Notes: generated from the letters alone by a model not told the origin. A DNA stretch of 64,000 bases from Rubrivivax gelatinosus IL144 (GCF_000284255.1 NC_017075.1:1178001-1242000); one strand, 5' to 3'; counted from the first letter of the stretch, positions 11,769 to 22,808 are shown. Program-made: numbers and translations.

Positions 11769-12614
11769 ATGCAACGCGTCGAACACCACGCCAGCTTCGG
11801 CGGCCGCCAGGAGGTCTGGCGCCACGACTCGGCCACGCTGGGCTGCGAGATGCGCTTCGGCCTGTACCTGCCGCCGCAGGCGCTGGCCGGCCAGGCCTGC
11901 CCGGTCGTCTACTGGCTGTCGGGCCTGACCTGCAGCGAGCAGAACTTCATCACCAAGGCCGGCGCGCAGGCGCACGCGGCGCGGCTGGGGCTGATCCTCG
12001 TCGTGCCCGACACCAGCCCGCGCGACCCCGGCGGCACGCTGGGCGTCGCCGACGACCCGGCCTACGACCTGGGCCAGGGCGCCGGCTTCTATCTCGACGC
12101 GACGCAGGAGCCTTGGGCGCGCCACTACCGCATGGAGAGCTACGTCGTGCACGAGCTGCCGGCGCTGGTGGAAGCGCAGGTCGCGACGACCGGCCGGCGC
12201 GCCATCTTCGGCCACTCGATGGGCGGCCACGGCGCGCTGACGCTGGCGCTGCGCCATCCGGGGCGCTACGCCAGCGTCTCGGCCTTCTCGCCGATCGTCG
12301 CGCCGGCGCGCGTGCCCTGGGGCCGCAAGGCCTTCACCGCCTACCTGGGCGAGGACGAAAGCACCTGGGCGGCGCACGACGCGACGGCGCTGATCGCCGG
12401 TGCCAGCGAGCGCCTGCCGCTGCTCGTCGACCAGGGCGAGGCCGACGAGTTCCTGGCCGGGCAGTTGAAGCCGGAGTTGCTGGAACAAGCCTGTGCGGCC
12501 GCCGGCCACCCGCTGACGCTGCGCCGCCAGCCCGGCTACGACCACAGCTACTACTTCATCGCCAGCTTCGTCGGCGAGCACCTGGAGCACCACGCGCGCG
12601 CCCTGGCCGCGTGA
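11769..12614 (+). CDS. fghA: S-formylglutathione hydrolase
   Basis: This 281-residue esterase-D-family serine hydrolase cleaves S-formylglutathione to glutathione and formate. Typical motifs are YWLSGLTCSEQNF near residue 45, VPDTSPRD near 78, the nucleophile GHSMGGHGAL near 151 and the catalytic His region DHSYYFI near 261. It starts 10 bp after frmA and completes the pathway to formate. Its stop codon lies 2 bp from the end of the convergent tRNA-Sec gene, so the formate-producing and formate-consuming halves of this C1 region meet here. Confidence 0.97.
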   Translation: MQRVEHHASFGGRQEVWRHDSATLGCEMRFGLYLPPQALAGQACPVVYWLSGLTCSEQNFITKAGAQAHAARLGLILVVPDTSPRDPGGTLGVADDPAYDLGQGAGFYLDATQEPWARHYRMESYVVHELPALVEAQVATTGRRAIFGHSMGGHGALTLALRHPGRYASVSAFSPIVAPARVPWGRKAFTAYLGEDESTWAAHDATALIAGASERLPLLVDQGEADEFLAGQLKPELLEQACAAAGHPLTLRRQPGYDHSYYFIASFVGEHLEHHARALAA

Positions 12615-12615
12615 G

Positions 12616-12711
12616 TGGCGGAAGGCAGCAGGAGTCGAACCTACCCGGGAGCGGCTGACGCCCCCGACCGGGTTTGAAGCCCGGGCGCACCACCGGGTGC
12701 GTTTGCCTTCC
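12616..12711 (-). tRNA. selC: tRNA-Sec (anticodon UCA)
   Basis: The minus strand begins GGAAGGCA and ends TGCCTTCC-G-CCA, giving the 8-bp acceptor stem special to selenocysteine tRNA. The anticodon loop CTTCAAA carries TCA (12677-12675). The long variable arm is the GC-rich stretch around GGGGGCGTCAGCC..., and the total of 96 nt including encoded CCA fits bacterial tRNA-Sec. It decodes UGA with SelB and is charged with Ser then converted to Sec by SelA. It lies just downstream of selB in the same direction. Confidence 0.97.
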
Positions 12712-12744
12712 ATGTCGCCCCGGTTTTCGGGGCGGCGGATCCTA

Positions 12745-14682
12745 TCAAAGCCCCGCGCCGTCTGCCGGCGCAGGGGCGGCGGGGCGTTCGCGCAGCACGC
12801 GCCGGTCGCGCACGCGGCGCGTGTAGCCGACGCGGTCGAAGTGCTCCAGCACCTGGATCGCCCGTTTGCGCCCCAGGCCGCAGGCGTCGCGGAACTCGGC
12901 CGCGCCGACCTCGCCACGCGGCGCGGCGGCGCTCAGGTCGTCCAGCAGCGTCAGCAGCTTGGTCACCGTGGCCTCGGGATAGAACAGGTCCTTGACGACC
13001 TGCTGCAGCTCGCCGCGGCGTGCCAGCTTGCGCAGCACCGTGCGCACCTGCTCCTCGGGCGCGGCGGTGGCGGCGGCCAGGTCGCGCACCCAGGGCGGGT
13101 CGGCGCCGCCGTCGGCCAAACGGGGCAGCAGGCGTTCGGCGAGGATCTGCTCGGCCTCGCTCAGGTTCACCGCGTGGCCCGGCAGGTGCAGCCAGGAGCC
13201 CTGGCGCGCCAGCGAGCCGTCGGCCAGCATCGAGTCCAGCAGCGCCGGCCACAGCGCGTCGTGGCCGGTGTCGGCAGCACCCGGTTGCACGATGCGCCGC
13301 AGCCGTGCGGCATTGAGGCCGGGATCGTCGGGCGAACGCTGGTGGAAGTCGGCCAGCACCGCGGCGATGCGCTCGCGCCAGCGTCGCCAGACCGGCGGCG
13401 CGACGAGCAGCGTGTCGCCACCGGGCAGCGCGACGGTGGTGGCCTCGGCCGGCGCCGTGGCGTGGCCCAGCAGCAGCGTCAGCCGCGAGCGCGCCAGCCC
13501 GGCGGGCGCCAGTGCCAGCAGGCGGGCTGCGGCTTCGGGCGTGGCCTCGGCCTGCGCGGCTTCCAGCGCGTCCAGCCAGGCCAGGCGCTCGGCGCTGCGG
13601 CGCCGGCGTTCGGGCGCCCAGAGGTCGACGACGCGGCCGCCGCCGATGGTGCGGCTGGCCTGGGCGTTGCGCAGGATCAGCCGGTCGCCGGGCAGGGCCC
13701 AGACCGGCGTCTCGAACACGAGCTGCACCCGCGCCGAGGCGCCGGCGGCCGGCGGCTGGGCGTCTAGCGCCACCAGATGGGCGAGGTGGTGGCCGGTGCC
13801 GATGTGCACGTGCACCGGCGCCCAGTGCGCCAGCGCCGGGGCGTCGGGCAGCAGGCGGATGCGGGCGTCCAGGCGCTCGCAGCGCTGCAGCGTGGCCGGC
13901 GCGGCGATCCAGTCGCCGCGTTGGATGGTGTCGCGTTCGATGCCGGCCAGCACCAGCGCGCAGCGCTGACCGGCGCGGCCTTCGTCGGCCGGGCGGTTCT
14001 GGGCGTGGATCGAGCGCACGCGCACGGCCTGGCCGCTGGCGGAGTGCTGCAGCGTGTCGCCGACCTGCACGCGCCCGGCGAAGACGGTGCCGGTGACCGC
14101 CGTGCCCTGGCCGGCGAGCGTGAACACGCGGTCGACCGCGAGGCGGAAACCGCCGTCGGCACGGCGCTCGGAACGTTCGCGCGCGACGGCTTCCAGGTGC
14201 GCGCGCAGTGCGGCGACGCCGGGGTCGGCTTCGGCGGGGGCGACGGTCTCGAACACCGTCGCGCCGGCCAGCGGCGTGCCGGCCAGCAGCGCGGCGATCT
14301 CGGCACGCACCTCGTCGCGGCGCGTCGGCGGCACGCGGTCGGCCTTGTTCAGCGCCACCGAGCCGTGGTGCACGCCCAGCAGGTCGAGGATCGCCAGGTG
14401 CTCGCGCGTCTGCGGCATCACGCCGTCGTCGGCGGCGACGACCAGCAGCGCGTGGTCGATGCCGACGGCGCCGGCGACCATCGTGCGCACGAAACGTTCG
14501 TGGCCCGGCACGTCGACGATGCCCAACACCGTGCCGTCGGCCAGCGGCGCGTAGGCGTAGCCGAGCTCGATCGAGATGCCGCGCTCGCGCTCTTCCTTCA
14601 GCCGGTCGGTGGCGACGCCGGTCAGCGCCCGCACCAGCGCGGTCTTGCCATGGTCGATGTGGCCGGCGGTGCCGACGATCAT
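12745..14682 (-). CDS. selB: Selenocysteine-specific elongation factor SelB
   Basis: The 645-residue GTPase starts [14 protein letters not shown] (P-loop); switch II is [12 protein letters not shown] lies near residue 113, and the protein ends in winged-helix domains that bind the SECIS mRNA hairpin. It delivers Sec-tRNA to UGA codons. The ATG at 14682 overlaps the selA stop (ATGA), giving translational coupling; the longer in-frame opening to 14772 lies inside selA and is rejected. The length is normal. The only obvious local client is fdoG. Confidence 0.97.
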   Translation of the reverse strand: MIVGTAGHIDHGKTALVRALTGVATDRLKEERERGISIELGYAYAPLADGTVLGIVDVPGHERFVRTMVAGAVGIDHALLVVAADDGVMPQTREHLAILDLLGVHHGSVALNKADRVPPTRRDEVRAEIAALLAGTPLAGATVFETVAPAEADPGVAALRAHLEAVARERSERRADGGFRLAVDRVFTLAGQGTAVTGTVFAGRVQVGDTLQHSASGQAVRVRSIHAQNRPADEGRAGQRCALVLAGIERDTIQRGDWIAAPATLQRCERLDARIRLLPDAPALAHWAPVHVHIGTGHHLAHLVALDAQPPAAGASARVQLVFETPVWALPGDRLILRNAQASRTIGGGRVVDLWAPERRRRSAERLAWLDALEAAQAEATPEAAARLLALAPAGLARSRLTLLLGHATAPAEATTVALPGGDTLLVAPPVWRRWRERIAAVLADFHQRSPDDPGLNAARLRRIVQPGAADTGHDALWPALLDSMLADGSLARQGSWLHLPGHAVNLSEAEQILAERLLPRLADGGADPPWVRDLAAATAAPEEQVRTVLRKLARRGELQQVVKDLFYPEATVTKLLTLLDDLSAAAPRGEVGAAEFRDACGLGRKRAIQVLEHFDRVGYTRRVRDRRVLRERPAAPAPADGAGL

Positions 14683-16100
14683 CTTGGTGTCCCCAGAGCC
14701 TCGGCCAGCGTGCCGAACTGGGCCACGAACGCGGCTTCGTCCGCCGCTTCGATGCAGCGCAGGTCCAGCCACAGCGCGCCGTCGGCGATGCGGCCGATCA
14801 CCGGCCGCGGCAGGCCGCGCAAGGCTTCTTCCAGCCGCGCCAGCGCGCGCCCGCTGCGTTTGCCCGCCGGGCGCAGCAGCAGGCCGGCGCTGGGCAGCGT
14901 GTCGACCGGCAGCGCGCCGCTGCCGATCTGGCTGCTCAGCGCCACGACCTCGACCGTGGCGGCTTCGCCCAGCGCCGCCTGCAGTGGCGAGCGCAGGCGT
15001 TCGGCGGCGGCGCGGATCTCGGCCTGCGGGCGTGTGAAGAGGCGCAGCGTCGGCAGCCGTGCCGCCAGGTGCTCCGGCTCGCGGTACAGGCGCAGCACCG
15101 GCTCCAGCGCCGCCAGCGTCAGCTTGCCGACGCGCAGCGCACGCTTCAGCGGGTTCTGCTTGATCTTGGCGATCAGGTCCTGGCGGCCGACGATCAGCCC
15201 GGCTTGCGGGCCGCCCAGCAGCTTGTCGCCGCTGAAGCTGACGACGTCGGCGCCGGCAGCCACCGTCTCGCGCACCGTGGTCTCGCGCGGCAGGCCGTGC
15301 GCCGCCAGGTCGGCCAGCGTGCCGCTGCCCAGGTCCACGGCCAGCGGCAGCCCGTGGGCGTGGGCGATGCGTGCGACCTCGCTCTCGGCGACGCTGGCGG
15401 TGAAACCTTCGACGGCGTAGTTGCTGCAGTGCACCTTCATCAGCAGCGCGGTGCGGGTGCCGATCGCGCCTTCGTAGTCGCGCGCGTGGGTGCGGTTGGT
15501 CGTGCCGACCTCGACCAGCTTGGCGCCGGCACGCGCCATGATGTCCGGGATGCGGAAGGCGCCGCCGATCTCGACCAGCTCGCCGCGCGAGACGATGACT
15601 TCCTTGCGCGGCGCCAGCGAGGACAGCATCAGCAGCACCGCGGCGGCGTTGTTGTTGACCACAGTCGCCGCCTCGGCGCCGGTCAGCTCGCGCAGCAAGT
15701 CGTCGACGACGTCGTCGCGGTCGCCGCGGCCGCCGGTGGCGAGGTCGTATTCCAGGTTGGCCGGTGCGGTGAGTGCCTGCACGACGGCCTGCACCGCGGC
15801 GTCGGGCAGCAGCGCGCGGCCGAGGTTGGTGTGCAGCACGGTGCCGGTGCAGTTGAAGACGGCGCGCAGCCGCGGCTGGTCTTCGGCGGCGAGTGCGGCG
15901 GCCACCGCCGCGGCGATGGCCGGCAGCGCGAGTTCGGCCTCGGGCGCGTCGCCGGCGAGCAGGCGTTCACGCAGGCGCTGCAGGCGCGCACGCACCGCGG
16001 CCGTCGTGCGCGTCGCGCCGTGCGCGGCCAGCAGCGGCGCCAGCTCGGCGCAGCCGAGCACGCGGTCCACCGCCGGCAGGCGGGCTGCCGGGGGGCTCAT
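14679..16100 (-). CDS. selA: L-seryl-tRNA(Sec) selenium transferase SelA
   Basis: This 473-residue PLP enzyme converts Ser-tRNA-Sec to Sec-tRNA-Sec using selenophosphate. Motifs include [15 protein letters not shown] near residue 82, [11 protein letters not shown] near 144 and the PLP lysine region [15 protein letters not shown] near 292. Its start overlaps the fdhE stop and its stop overlaps the selB start, both as ATGA, so fdhE-selA-selB are coupled in translation. The enzyme is a decameric cytoplasmic complex in the family. Its selenium donor requires SelD, which is not in this window. Confidence 0.97.
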   Translation of the reverse strand: MSPPAARLPAVDRVLGCAELAPLLAAHGATRTTAAVRARLQRLRERLLAGDAPEAELALPAIAAAVAAALAAEDQPRLRAVFNCTGTVLHTNLGRALLPDAAVQAVVQALTAPANLEYDLATGGRGDRDDVVDDLLRELTGAEAATVVNNNAAAVLLMLSSLAPRKEVIVSRGELVEIGGAFRIPDIMARAGAKLVEVGTTNRTHARDYEGAIGTRTALLMKVHCSNYAVEGFTASVAESEVARIAHAHGLPLAVDLGSGTLADLAAHGLPRETTVRETVAAGADVVSFSGDKLLGGPQAGLIVGRQDLIAKIKQNPLKRALRVGKLTLAALEPVLRLYREPEHLAARLPTLRLFTRPQAEIRAAAERLRSPLQAALGEAATVEVVALSSQIGSGALPVDTLPSAGLLLRPAGKRSGRALARLEEALRGLPRPVIGRIADGALWLDLRCIEAADEAAFVAQFGTLAEALGTPR

Positions 16101-17032
16101 TCGCTCTCGGGCTCGCCCTCGGGCAGTGCGAGCAGCGGGTTGCCCGAGGCGCGTTCGAACTCGGTCTCGGCCATCAGCAGGTCCAGGCGCAGGCTGGCCA
16201 GGTCGTCGGCCAGCGGTTCGGCCAGCGGGTCCTGGTGCTGGTCGACCTGCTTGCGGTAGCTGTGGCAGGCCGAGCAGGTCTCGGCGAGCACGGTCTTGCC
16301 GCCGTCCTCGACACCGAGGAAACGCACGCCGGCGGTCGATTCGCAGTGGCTGCACTTGACGCGCACCATGTGCCACTCGGTGGCGCACAGCGCGCAGTGC
16401 AGGTAGCGGTGGCCGCCCGCGGCGCCGCCGATGCGCAGCACACTGGCCACCGGCGGCGTGCCGCAGACCGGGCAGGTCGTCGGCTCGGCCGGCACGCCCA
16501 GCGCGTCGGCATCGAGCCGGCTGGCGCGGTCGGCCCAGACGAGCTGCAGCGCGGCCATCACGACCGGCTGCAGCGCCGCGGTGTCGGCGTCGACGTCCTC
16601 GTCGAGCAGGTCGACGGCCAGCGCGTCGAGCGCCGCGGCGTCCATCGTGCGCAGACGCTGCAGCTGCTCGCGCAGCGGCGCCGGCAGCGTGTCGCCGGCG
16701 GCCAGCGCGCGCTCGACGATCTGCGCCAGCACCTCGCGCCAGGCGGGGTCGGGCTGGTCCTGCGTCGGCAGCGGCGGCATGCCGTGCTCGATCGCACGTT
16801 GCAGCACGGCGGCGTCGGGGGGCGTCGTCTTCACCGTCGTCGCGGCGGCGGCCTGGCCGTCGGCGAGCAGGGCGACGAAACGCAGGTAGTCGGCGATCGG
16901 GTGGCCGTCGGCGAGCTGGCGCAGGCGCGCGGCGCGTTCGGCATAAAGCTCCGCCGGCCGGGGCAGGCGGATGCGGGGGAAGTCGATGGCGTCCAGGGCC
17001 TCGATCTCGCCCGGCTGGAGGATTCGCTGCAC
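16097..17032 (-). CDS. fdhE: Formate dehydrogenase accessory protein FdhE
   Basis: The 311-residue cytoplasmic rubredoxin-like protein is needed for assembly or quality control of respiratory formate dehydrogenases. The C-terminal half shows the characteristic iron-binding cysteine pairs: CPVCG near residue 189, [14 protein letters not shown] and CSACHSYRK. The N-terminal segment is helical. It starts 81 bp after the fdoI stop on the same strand; a 9-bp stem (17061-17069 with 17087-17095) sits in the gap and may lower expression of fdhE-selA-selB relative to the structural genes. Confidence 0.95.
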   Translation of the reverse strand: MQRILQPGEIEALDAIDFPRIRLPRPAELYAERAARLRQLADGHPIADYLRFVALLADGQAAAATTVKTTPPDAAVLQRAIEHGMPPLPTQDQPDPAWREVLAQIVERALAAGDTLPAPLREQLQRLRTMDAAALDALAVDLLDEDVDADTAALQPVVMAALQLVWADRASRLDADALGVPAEPTTCPVCGTPPVASVLRIGGAAGGHRYLHCALCATEWHMVRVKCSHCESTAGVRFLGVEDGGKTVLAETCSACHSYRKQVDQHQDPLAEPLADDLASLRLDLLMAETEFERASGNPLLALPEGEPESE

Positions 17033-17060
17033 GCGGGTTCCTTGTTCGTTGGATGTGACA

Positions 17061-17095
17061 CCGCCCGCGGCCGCCGGGTGGCGACACGCGGGCGG
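17061..17095 (-). other. Hairpin between formate dehydrogenase and fdhE-selA-selB
   Basis: CCGCCCGCG and CGCGGGCGG can form a perfect 9-bp stem with a 17-nt GC-rich loop in the only sizeable gap of the leftward operon. No T-run follows, so it is more likely an mRNA processing or stability element than a strong terminator. Confidence 0.4.
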
Positions 17096-17112
17096 CGTTG
17101 GTCAGGCGGGGT

Positions 17113-17739
17113 TCAGCTCTCGTCGCCGGTCATCTTGCGATACCAGTTGCGATGGTGCTGCTTGGCCCAGGCGCGCGTGACGGTGCCGTAGAACATCGCG
17201 CGTATCGTGCCACGGGTCCAGATCGCCGCGTAGGCGTGCATGACGATCAACAGGATCATGCCGATGCCGGCGATGGCGTGCAGCAGCGAGGCCACGCGCA
17301 CGACGCCCACCGGGAACGTGAACCAGGCGCGCCACATCGGGATGCCGGTGATCAGCATCACCACCATGCAGACGACGAGGGCCCAGAACAGCACCTTCTG
17401 GCCGCCGTTGTACTTGCCCTGCGCCGGCATGTCGTGGTCGTCGCCGTCCACCATCTTGCCGACGTTGCGCAGCCAGTCCACGTCCACCGGCTCGATCACG
17501 TTCAGGCGCCAGAAGCGCAGCGCCATGATCGTGAACAGCAGCGCCATGCCGACGCCGATGTACGGGTGCAGGATGCGCGCCCAGGTCGGGCCGCCGAAGA
17601 ACATCGTCAGCGGGAACAGCGCCGGGTGGAAGAAGGCCAGGCCCGAGAGCATGACGCCCAGGAACAGCCAGCCGACCGCCCAGTGGTTGGCGCGTTCGGA
17701 GGCGTTGTAGCGCTGAAGGTCGCGTGGGTTGCGTCTCAT
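17113..17739 (-). CDS. fdoI: Formate dehydrogenase gamma subunit (cytochrome b556)
   Basis: The 208-residue inner-membrane cytochrome b has four hydrophobic helices: [20 protein letters not shown] near residue 17, the [12 protein letters not shown] region, [15 protein letters not shown] and [15 protein letters not shown]. The family His ligands for two haems b are visible in these helices (NHW, HPYIG, HAIAG, MHAY). It passes electrons from the iron-sulfur subunit to quinone. Its ATG overlaps the fdoH stop by 4 nt. Formate dehydrogenase N- and O-type gamma subunits are similar, so the symbol is by analogy. Confidence 0.94.
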   Translation of the reverse strand: MRRNPRDLQRYNASERANHWAVGWLFLGVMLSGLAFFHPALFPLTMFFGGPTWARILHPYIGVGMALLFTIMALRFWRLNVIEPVDVDWLRNVGKMVDGDDHDMPAQGKYNGGQKVLFWALVVCMVVMLITGIPMWRAWFTFPVGVVRVASLLHAIAGIGMILLIVMHAYAAIWTRGTIRAMFYGTVTRAWAKQHHRNWYRKMTGDES

Positions 17740-18665
17740 CGCGGCGTCTCCTCTTCGTTCTCGGCGGCTTCACGGTCCTTGCGTTCCATCTCGTCCTCCA
17801 GGGCCTTGGACACGTCGTTCGGGCCCTTGGTGATGTAGTGGAACAGCGAGGCGAAGCCGGCGATCGCCAGACCGGCCACCGCCATCGGCTTGAGCGCACC
17901 CTTCCAGAAGCCGACCACCGGGCTCACCGACGGGTCCGCCGGCAGGCCTTCGTAGCGCTTCGGATCGTCGGCGTGGTGCAACACGTACATGACGTGCGTG
18001 CCGCCGACGCCGGCCGGGTCGTACAGGCCCGCGTTGGCGTAGCCGCGCTCCTTCAGGTCCTCGATGCGCTCGGCGGCCTGGTCCTTCATCGCCTGCTTGG
18101 TGCCGAACATGATCGCCCCGGTGGGGCAGGTCTTCACGCAGGCCGGCTCCTGGCCGACCGCGACGCGGTCGGAGCACAGCGTGCACTTGTAGGCCTTGTG
18201 GTCGGTCTTGGAGATGCGCGGGACGTTGAACGGACAGCCGGTGATGCAGTAGCCGCAGCCGATGCAGTTTTCCTGGTGGAAGTCGACGATGCCGTTGGTG
18301 TACTGGACGATCGCGCCGGGCGACGGGCAGGCCTTCAGGCAGCCCGGGTCGGCGCAGTGCATGCAGCCGTCCTTGCGGATCAGCCACTCCAGGTTGCCGG
18401 TCTTCTCGTCCTCGTGTTCGGTGAAACGCATCACCGTCCACGCGGCCGAAGTCAGGTCCGCCGGGTTGTCGTAGACGCCCACGTTGGAGCCGGGCTCCTG
18501 GCGCAGGTCGTTCCACTCCATGCAGGCGGTCTGGCAGGCCTTGCAGCCGATGCACTTGGAGACGTCGATCAGCTTGGCGACTTCACCCGAGGCCGGCGCC
18601 CGCGCCTGCGGCGAGGGCGTCGTCGTGGCCGAGCGCTGCTTGATGTCGAGAGATTGCAGTGACAT
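17736..18665 (-). CDS. fdoH: Formate dehydrogenase beta subunit (4Fe-4S)
   Basis: The 309-residue subunit carries four [4Fe-4S] clusters: [11 protein letters not shown] near residue 38, CMHCADPGC near 100, [11 protein letters not shown] near 136 and a segment starting CTLCSDRV near 157. A C-terminal membrane anchor helix ([21 protein letters not shown], residues 256-276) faces the periplasmic side. It links the molybdopterin subunit FdoG to the cytochrome FdoI. It starts 9 bp after the fdoG stop. The length and cluster set match FdnH/FdoH. Confidence 0.96.
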   Translation of the reverse strand: MSLQSLDIKQRSATTTPSPQARAPASGEVAKLIDVSKCIGCKACQTACMEWNDLRQEPGSNVGVYDNPADLTSAAWTVMRFTEHEDEKTGNLEWLIRKDGCMHCADPGCLKACPSPGAIVQYTNGIVDFHQENCIGCGYCITGCPFNVPRISKTDHKAYKCTLCSDRVAVGQEPACVKTCPTGAIMFGTKQAMKDQAAERIEDLKERGYANAGLYDPAGVGGTHVMYVLHHADDPKRYEGLPADPSVSPVVGFWKGALKPMAVAGLAIAGFASLFHYITKGPNDVSKALEDEMERKDREAAENEEETPR

Positions 18666-18674
18666 GGGCGCTCC

Positions 18675-21600
18675 TCAGACCTTCTCGACCTTGACCAGGA
18701 AGGTCTTGAACTCGGGCGTGTTGGTGTTGCCGTCGCCGACGAACGGCGTCAGCGTGTTGGCCAGGAAACCCGGCTTGGTCACGCCCTTGAAGCCCCAGTG
18801 GATCGGGATGCCGACGTGGTGCACCGGCTTGCCCTCGATCGTCATCGGCTTGATGCGCTTGGTGACCACCGCGCGCGCCTTGATGTAGCCGCGTTTGGAC
18901 GACACCTTCACCATGTCCCCGGCGGCGATGCCCAGGCTCTGCGCCAGCACCTCGCCGATCTCGACGATCTGCTCGGGCTGGGTGATCGCGTTGAGCAGCG
19001 CGTGCTTGGTCCAGTAGTGGAAGTGCTCGGTCAGGCGGTAGGTCGTGCCGACGTGCGGGAAGTCCGCCGCCTTGCCGAAGGTCTCCCAGACCGGCTTGAA
19101 CACACGCGCGGCCGGCGAGTTGGTCGCCAGCGGGTTCTTCGGGTGCAGCGGGTTGTAGCCCAGCGGCGTGTCGAAAGGCTCGTAGTGCTCGGGGAACGGC
19201 CCTTCGGCCAGTCCCTTGCGCGCGAAGAAACGCGCCACGCCCTCGGGGTTCATGATGAACGGCCCGGCGCCGGTCTCGGGCGCCAGCGTCGGCGCCATGT
19301 CCGGCACGTCGGCGCCGCCCCAGGCGCTGCCGTTCCAGCCGATCAGCTTGCGCCGCGGGTTGAAAGGCTTGCCGTCGACGTCGCAGGAGGCGCGGTTGTA
19401 GAGCACGCGGCGGTTGGCCGGCCAGGCCCAGGCCCAGTTCAGCGTGTTGCCGATGCCGGTCGGGTCGGCGTTGTCGCGCCGGCCCATCTGGTTGCCCGCC
19501 TGGGTCCAGCAGCCGGCGAAGATCCAGCAGCCGCCCATCGTCGAGCCGTCGTCGCGCATCTCGCCGAAGCCGGCGAGCTGCTCGCCGGCCTTGCGGATCA
19601 GCTTGGTCGGGTCCTTCGGGTCGAAGACGTCTGCCAGCGCGCGGCCGTTGTACTCCTTGGCCACTTCCTCGGGCGTCGGCTCCTCGGCGTGCGCGTACGG
19701 CCACCAGAGCTTTAGGATCGGGTCGGGGAAGGCCCCGCCGTCCTTCTTGTACATCTCGCGCAGGCGCAGGAACAGCTCCGACATGATGTGGATGTCGGTG
19801 CGCGCCTCGCCCGGCGGCTCGGCGGCCTTCCAGTGCCACTGCAGCACGCGGCTGGAGCTGACGACCGCGCCTTCCTCCTCGGCGAAGCAGGTCGTCGGCA
19901 GGCGGAAGACGGTGGTCTGGATCTTGGCCGCGTCGACGTCGTTGTACTCGCCGTGGTTCTTCCAGAACTCGCTGGTCTCGGTGGCCAGCGGGTCCATCAC
20001 GACGAGGAACTTCAGCTTGGCCAGGCCGTCGCGCACGCGGTCCTTGTTGGACAGCGCCGCCAGCGGGTTGAAGCCCTGGGCGATGTAGCCGTTGACCTTG
20101 CCCTGGTTCATCAGCTCGAAGACCTGCAGCATGTCGTACTGCTTGTCGAGCTTGGGCAGGTAGTCGTAGGCCCAGTTGTTCTCGGCGGTCGCGTTCGGCC
20201 CGTACCAGGCCTTCATCAGGCTGACGTGGAACTTCGGGTAGTTCTGCCAGTAGCTCATCTGGCCCGGGCGCAGCGGTTTCTGCGTGCGGGTGTCGACGTA
20301 CTTCTGGTAGTCCTGCTCGGCCTGGTTGGGCAGCGTCAGATAGCCCGGCAGGCTGGCCGACAGCAGGCCCAGGTCGGTGAGGCCCTGGATGTTGGAGTGC
20401 CCGCGCAGCGCGTTCATGCCGCCGCCGGCGACGCCGATGTTGCCCAGCAGCAGCTGCACCATCGCGCCGGTGCGCAGGATCTGCGCGCCGATCGAGTGCT
20501 GCGTCCAGCCCAGCGCGTAGAGGATCGTCGCCGCGCGGCCGGCGACCGCCGTCGACGCGAGCTTCTCGCAGACGTGCAGGAATTTCGCCTTGGGCGTGCC
20601 GCAGATGCTCTCGACCTTGTCCGGCGTGTAGCGGCTGTAGTGCTTTTTCAGCAGCTGGTAGACGCAGCGCGGGTGCTCGAGCGTCGGGTCGGTCTTGACG
20701 AAGCCGTCGGCGCCGAGCTCGTAGTCCCAGCTCGTCTTGTCATAGCTGCGCTTGTCGGCGTTGTAGCCCGAGTAGATGCCGTCCTCGAACGCGAAGTCCT
20801 CGCGCACGATGAAGCTGAAGTCCGTGTAGTTGCGGACGTACTCGTGGTGGATCTTGTCGTTCTCGAGCAGGTAGTTGATGACCCCGCCGAGGAAGACGAT
20901 GTCGCTGCCGGAGCGGATCGGGGCGTAGAAGTCCGCCACCGCCGCAGAGCGGTTGAAGCGCGGATCGACCACCATGAAGTGCGCCTTGTTGTGCGCCTTC
21001 GCCTCGGTGACCCACTTGAACCCGCAGGGGTGAGCTTCGGCGGCATTGCCGCCCATGATCAGGATGACGTCCGCATTCTTGATGTCGACCCAATGGTTCG
21101 TCATCGCTCCACGGCCAAACGTCGGGGCAAGACCTGCCACCGTCGGGCCGTGTCAGACACGGGCTTGGTTGTCGAATGCGAGCAGGCCCCAGGAACGGGC
21201 GACCTTGTGGGTGATGTAGCCGGCTTCGTTGCTGGACGCCGAGGCGGCCAGCATGCCGGTGGTGAGCCAGCGGTTGACCGTCAGGCCGTCTTCGGTCTTC
21301 TCGACGAAGTTGGCGTCGCGGTCTTCCTTCAGCAGCTTGGCGATGCGGGTGTTGGCCTCGTCCCAGGAGATGCGCTTCCACTCGCTGGAGCCGGGCTCGC
21401 GGACCTCGGGGTACAGCAGCCGGTTCGGGCTGTTGACGATGTCCAGCAGGCTCGCGCCCTTGGGGCACAGCGTGCCGCGGTTGACCGGATGGTCGGGGTC
21501 GCCCTCGACGTGGATCACCGAGCGCTTGGCGTTCTTGGCGCCGTCGCCGAGCGAATACATCAGGATGCCGCAGCCGACCGAGCAGTAGGTGCAGGTCTGG

Positions 21601-21743
21601 CGTGTGACCGTGGTGGCGGCGAGCTTGTACTGGCGGACTTCAGCCAGCGCAGTGGCTGGCGAGAAACCCATCAGCGCCAAGCTCGAACCCGCCAGCGTGG
21701 AGCCAGTCACTTTCATGAACTGGCGCCTGGAGAGCTGCTTCAT
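18675..21743 (-). CDS. fdoG: Formate dehydrogenase alpha subunit, selenocysteine-containing
   Basis: This is one reading frame interrupted by an in-frame TGA at 21155-21153, read as selenocysteine 197; the total is about 1022 residues, as in FdnG/FdoG. The N-terminus has a Tat signal (SRRQFMK near residue 5) and a [4Fe-4S] site CTYCSVGCG near residue 50. The Sec context is ARV-U-HGPTVAGL, exactly as in E. coli enzymes, and a SECIS hairpin follows. The periplasmic enzyme oxidises formate to CO2 at a Mo/W bis-MGD centre. The neighbours tRNA-Sec, selA, selB, fdhE and fdhD supply everything but SelD. A caller that ignores Sec would split it at 21153. Confidence 0.97.
21117..21155 (-). other. SECIS element directing Sec insertion in fdoG
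   Basis: Directly 3' of the UGA the minus strand reads CACGGCCCGACGG, then GGCA-GGTCT-TGCC (21138-21126), forming a short stem with an apical GGUCU loop as in E. coli fdhF. It sits at the spacing required for bacterial SelB-dependent decoding. Confidence 0.85.
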
Positions 21744-21958
21744 GAGCGCATTCCCGTGGCTGTGAAGGAAGATCGACGACGCCCGGCGGGGTGCGGCCAT
21801 GGTCTGGGGGCGGCGCGACGGCCGGCCACTGGCTTGTCGCACGCTGCCCCCGCGAACGTGCGGCACGGACCGGGAGCGGGGCGGATGCTAACAGCGCGTT
21901 GCATTTGCCGTCATCGCGCTTGCCCTAGCCCCTGCGCCGCCGTCGGGCGGCGGCGGCG
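21744..21958. other. Divergent fdoG/fdhD intergenic region
   Basis: This 215-bp region separates two divergent genes of one pathway and must hold both promoters. I found no convincing FNR box, -24/-12 sigma-54 promoter or long inverted repeat in it. The only notable structure is the GC-rich hairpin touching the fdhD start. Confidence 0.4.
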
Positions 21959-22804
21959 GTGAAAATGCCGCTGCCGATGAATCCTGCCGAAATCTCCGTC
22001 CCCGAAGGTCTGCGCCGATTGCGTGTCGTCACCCATCGCGGCGGCGTTGCGCGCGCCGCCGACGACTGGGTGGCCGAGGAAGTGCCGGTGGCGCTGGTCT
22101 TCAACGGCATCTCGCACGCGGTGATGATGGCCACGCCGGCCGACCTGGAGGACTTTGCGCGCGGCTTCTGCGCCACCGAAGGCCTGGCCGACGCGCAGGA
22201 GCTGCGTTCGGTCGAGGTGCTGCCCGGCTGCGACGGCATCGAGCTGCACCTGGAGGTGTCGGCGGCCTGCGAATGGCGGCTGCGCGAGCGCCGGCGCACG
22301 CTGGCCGGGCGCACCGGCTGCGGCCTGTGCGGCACCGACAGCCTGGGCCAGGTGCGCCAGGCGCTGCCGGCGCTGGCGCCGCGCCCCTTCACGCCGCAGG
22401 CGCTGGCGCGGGCCCAGCACGAGCTGCGCGAGGCCCAAGGCCTGCAGCGCCTGGCCGGCGCGACGCACGCCGCCGCCTGGTGCGACGCCGACGGCCATGC
22501 GCGCCTGGTGCGCGAGGACGTCGGCCGCCACAACGCGCTGGACAAGCTGGTCGGCGCGATGCAGCGCGCCGGGCTGGCGGCCGGCGAGGGCTTCGTCGCG
22601 ATCACAAGCCGCGCCAGCTTCGAGATGGTGCAGAAGACCGCGCGCCTGGGCGCCCCGGCGCTGGCCGCGGTCTCGGCGCCGACGGCGATGGCCGTCGAGC
22701 TGGCGCAGTCCTGCGGCCTGCTGCTCGCCGGCTTCGTGCGCGGCGAGGACCTCGTCGCCTACACCTTCCCCGAGCGCCTGGGGCTGCCGCCGGCCGAAGC
22801 CTGA
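21959..22804 (+). CDS. fdhD: Formate dehydrogenase accessory sulfurtransferase FdhD
   Basis: This 281-residue cytoplasmic protein passes sulfur from IscS to the molybdenum cofactor of formate dehydrogenase. The hallmark RTGCGLCG, with the two reactive cysteines, lies near residue 117, and REDVGRHNALDKL, typical of the nucleotide-binding half, near residue 182. GTG at 21959 is taken; ATGs at 21965 or 21977 are alternatives, none with a clear ribosome site. A GC hairpin (CGCCGCC/GGCGGCG, about 21936-21957) directly abuts the start. The gene is divergent from fdoG across 215 bp. Confidence 0.95.
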   Translation: MKMPLPMNPAEISVPEGLRRLRVVTHRGGVARAADDWVAEEVPVALVFNGISHAVMMATPADLEDFARGFCATEGLADAQELRSVEVLPGCDGIELHLEVSAACEWRLRERRRTLAGRTGCGLCGTDSLGQVRQALPALAPRPFTPQALARAQHELREAQGLQRLAGATHAAAWCDADGHARLVREDVGRHNALDKLVGAMQRAGLAAGEGFVAITSRASFEMVQKTARLGAPALAAVSAPTAMAVELAQSCGLLLAGFVRGEDLVAYTFPERLGLPPAEA

Positions 22805-22808
22805 CGCG

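Noticed and set aside
21153..21866. fdoG as a broken gene in two pieces
   Set aside because: The interrupting codon is TGA in the exact selenocysteine context with a SECIS hairpin, and tRNA-Sec, selA and selB are next to it.
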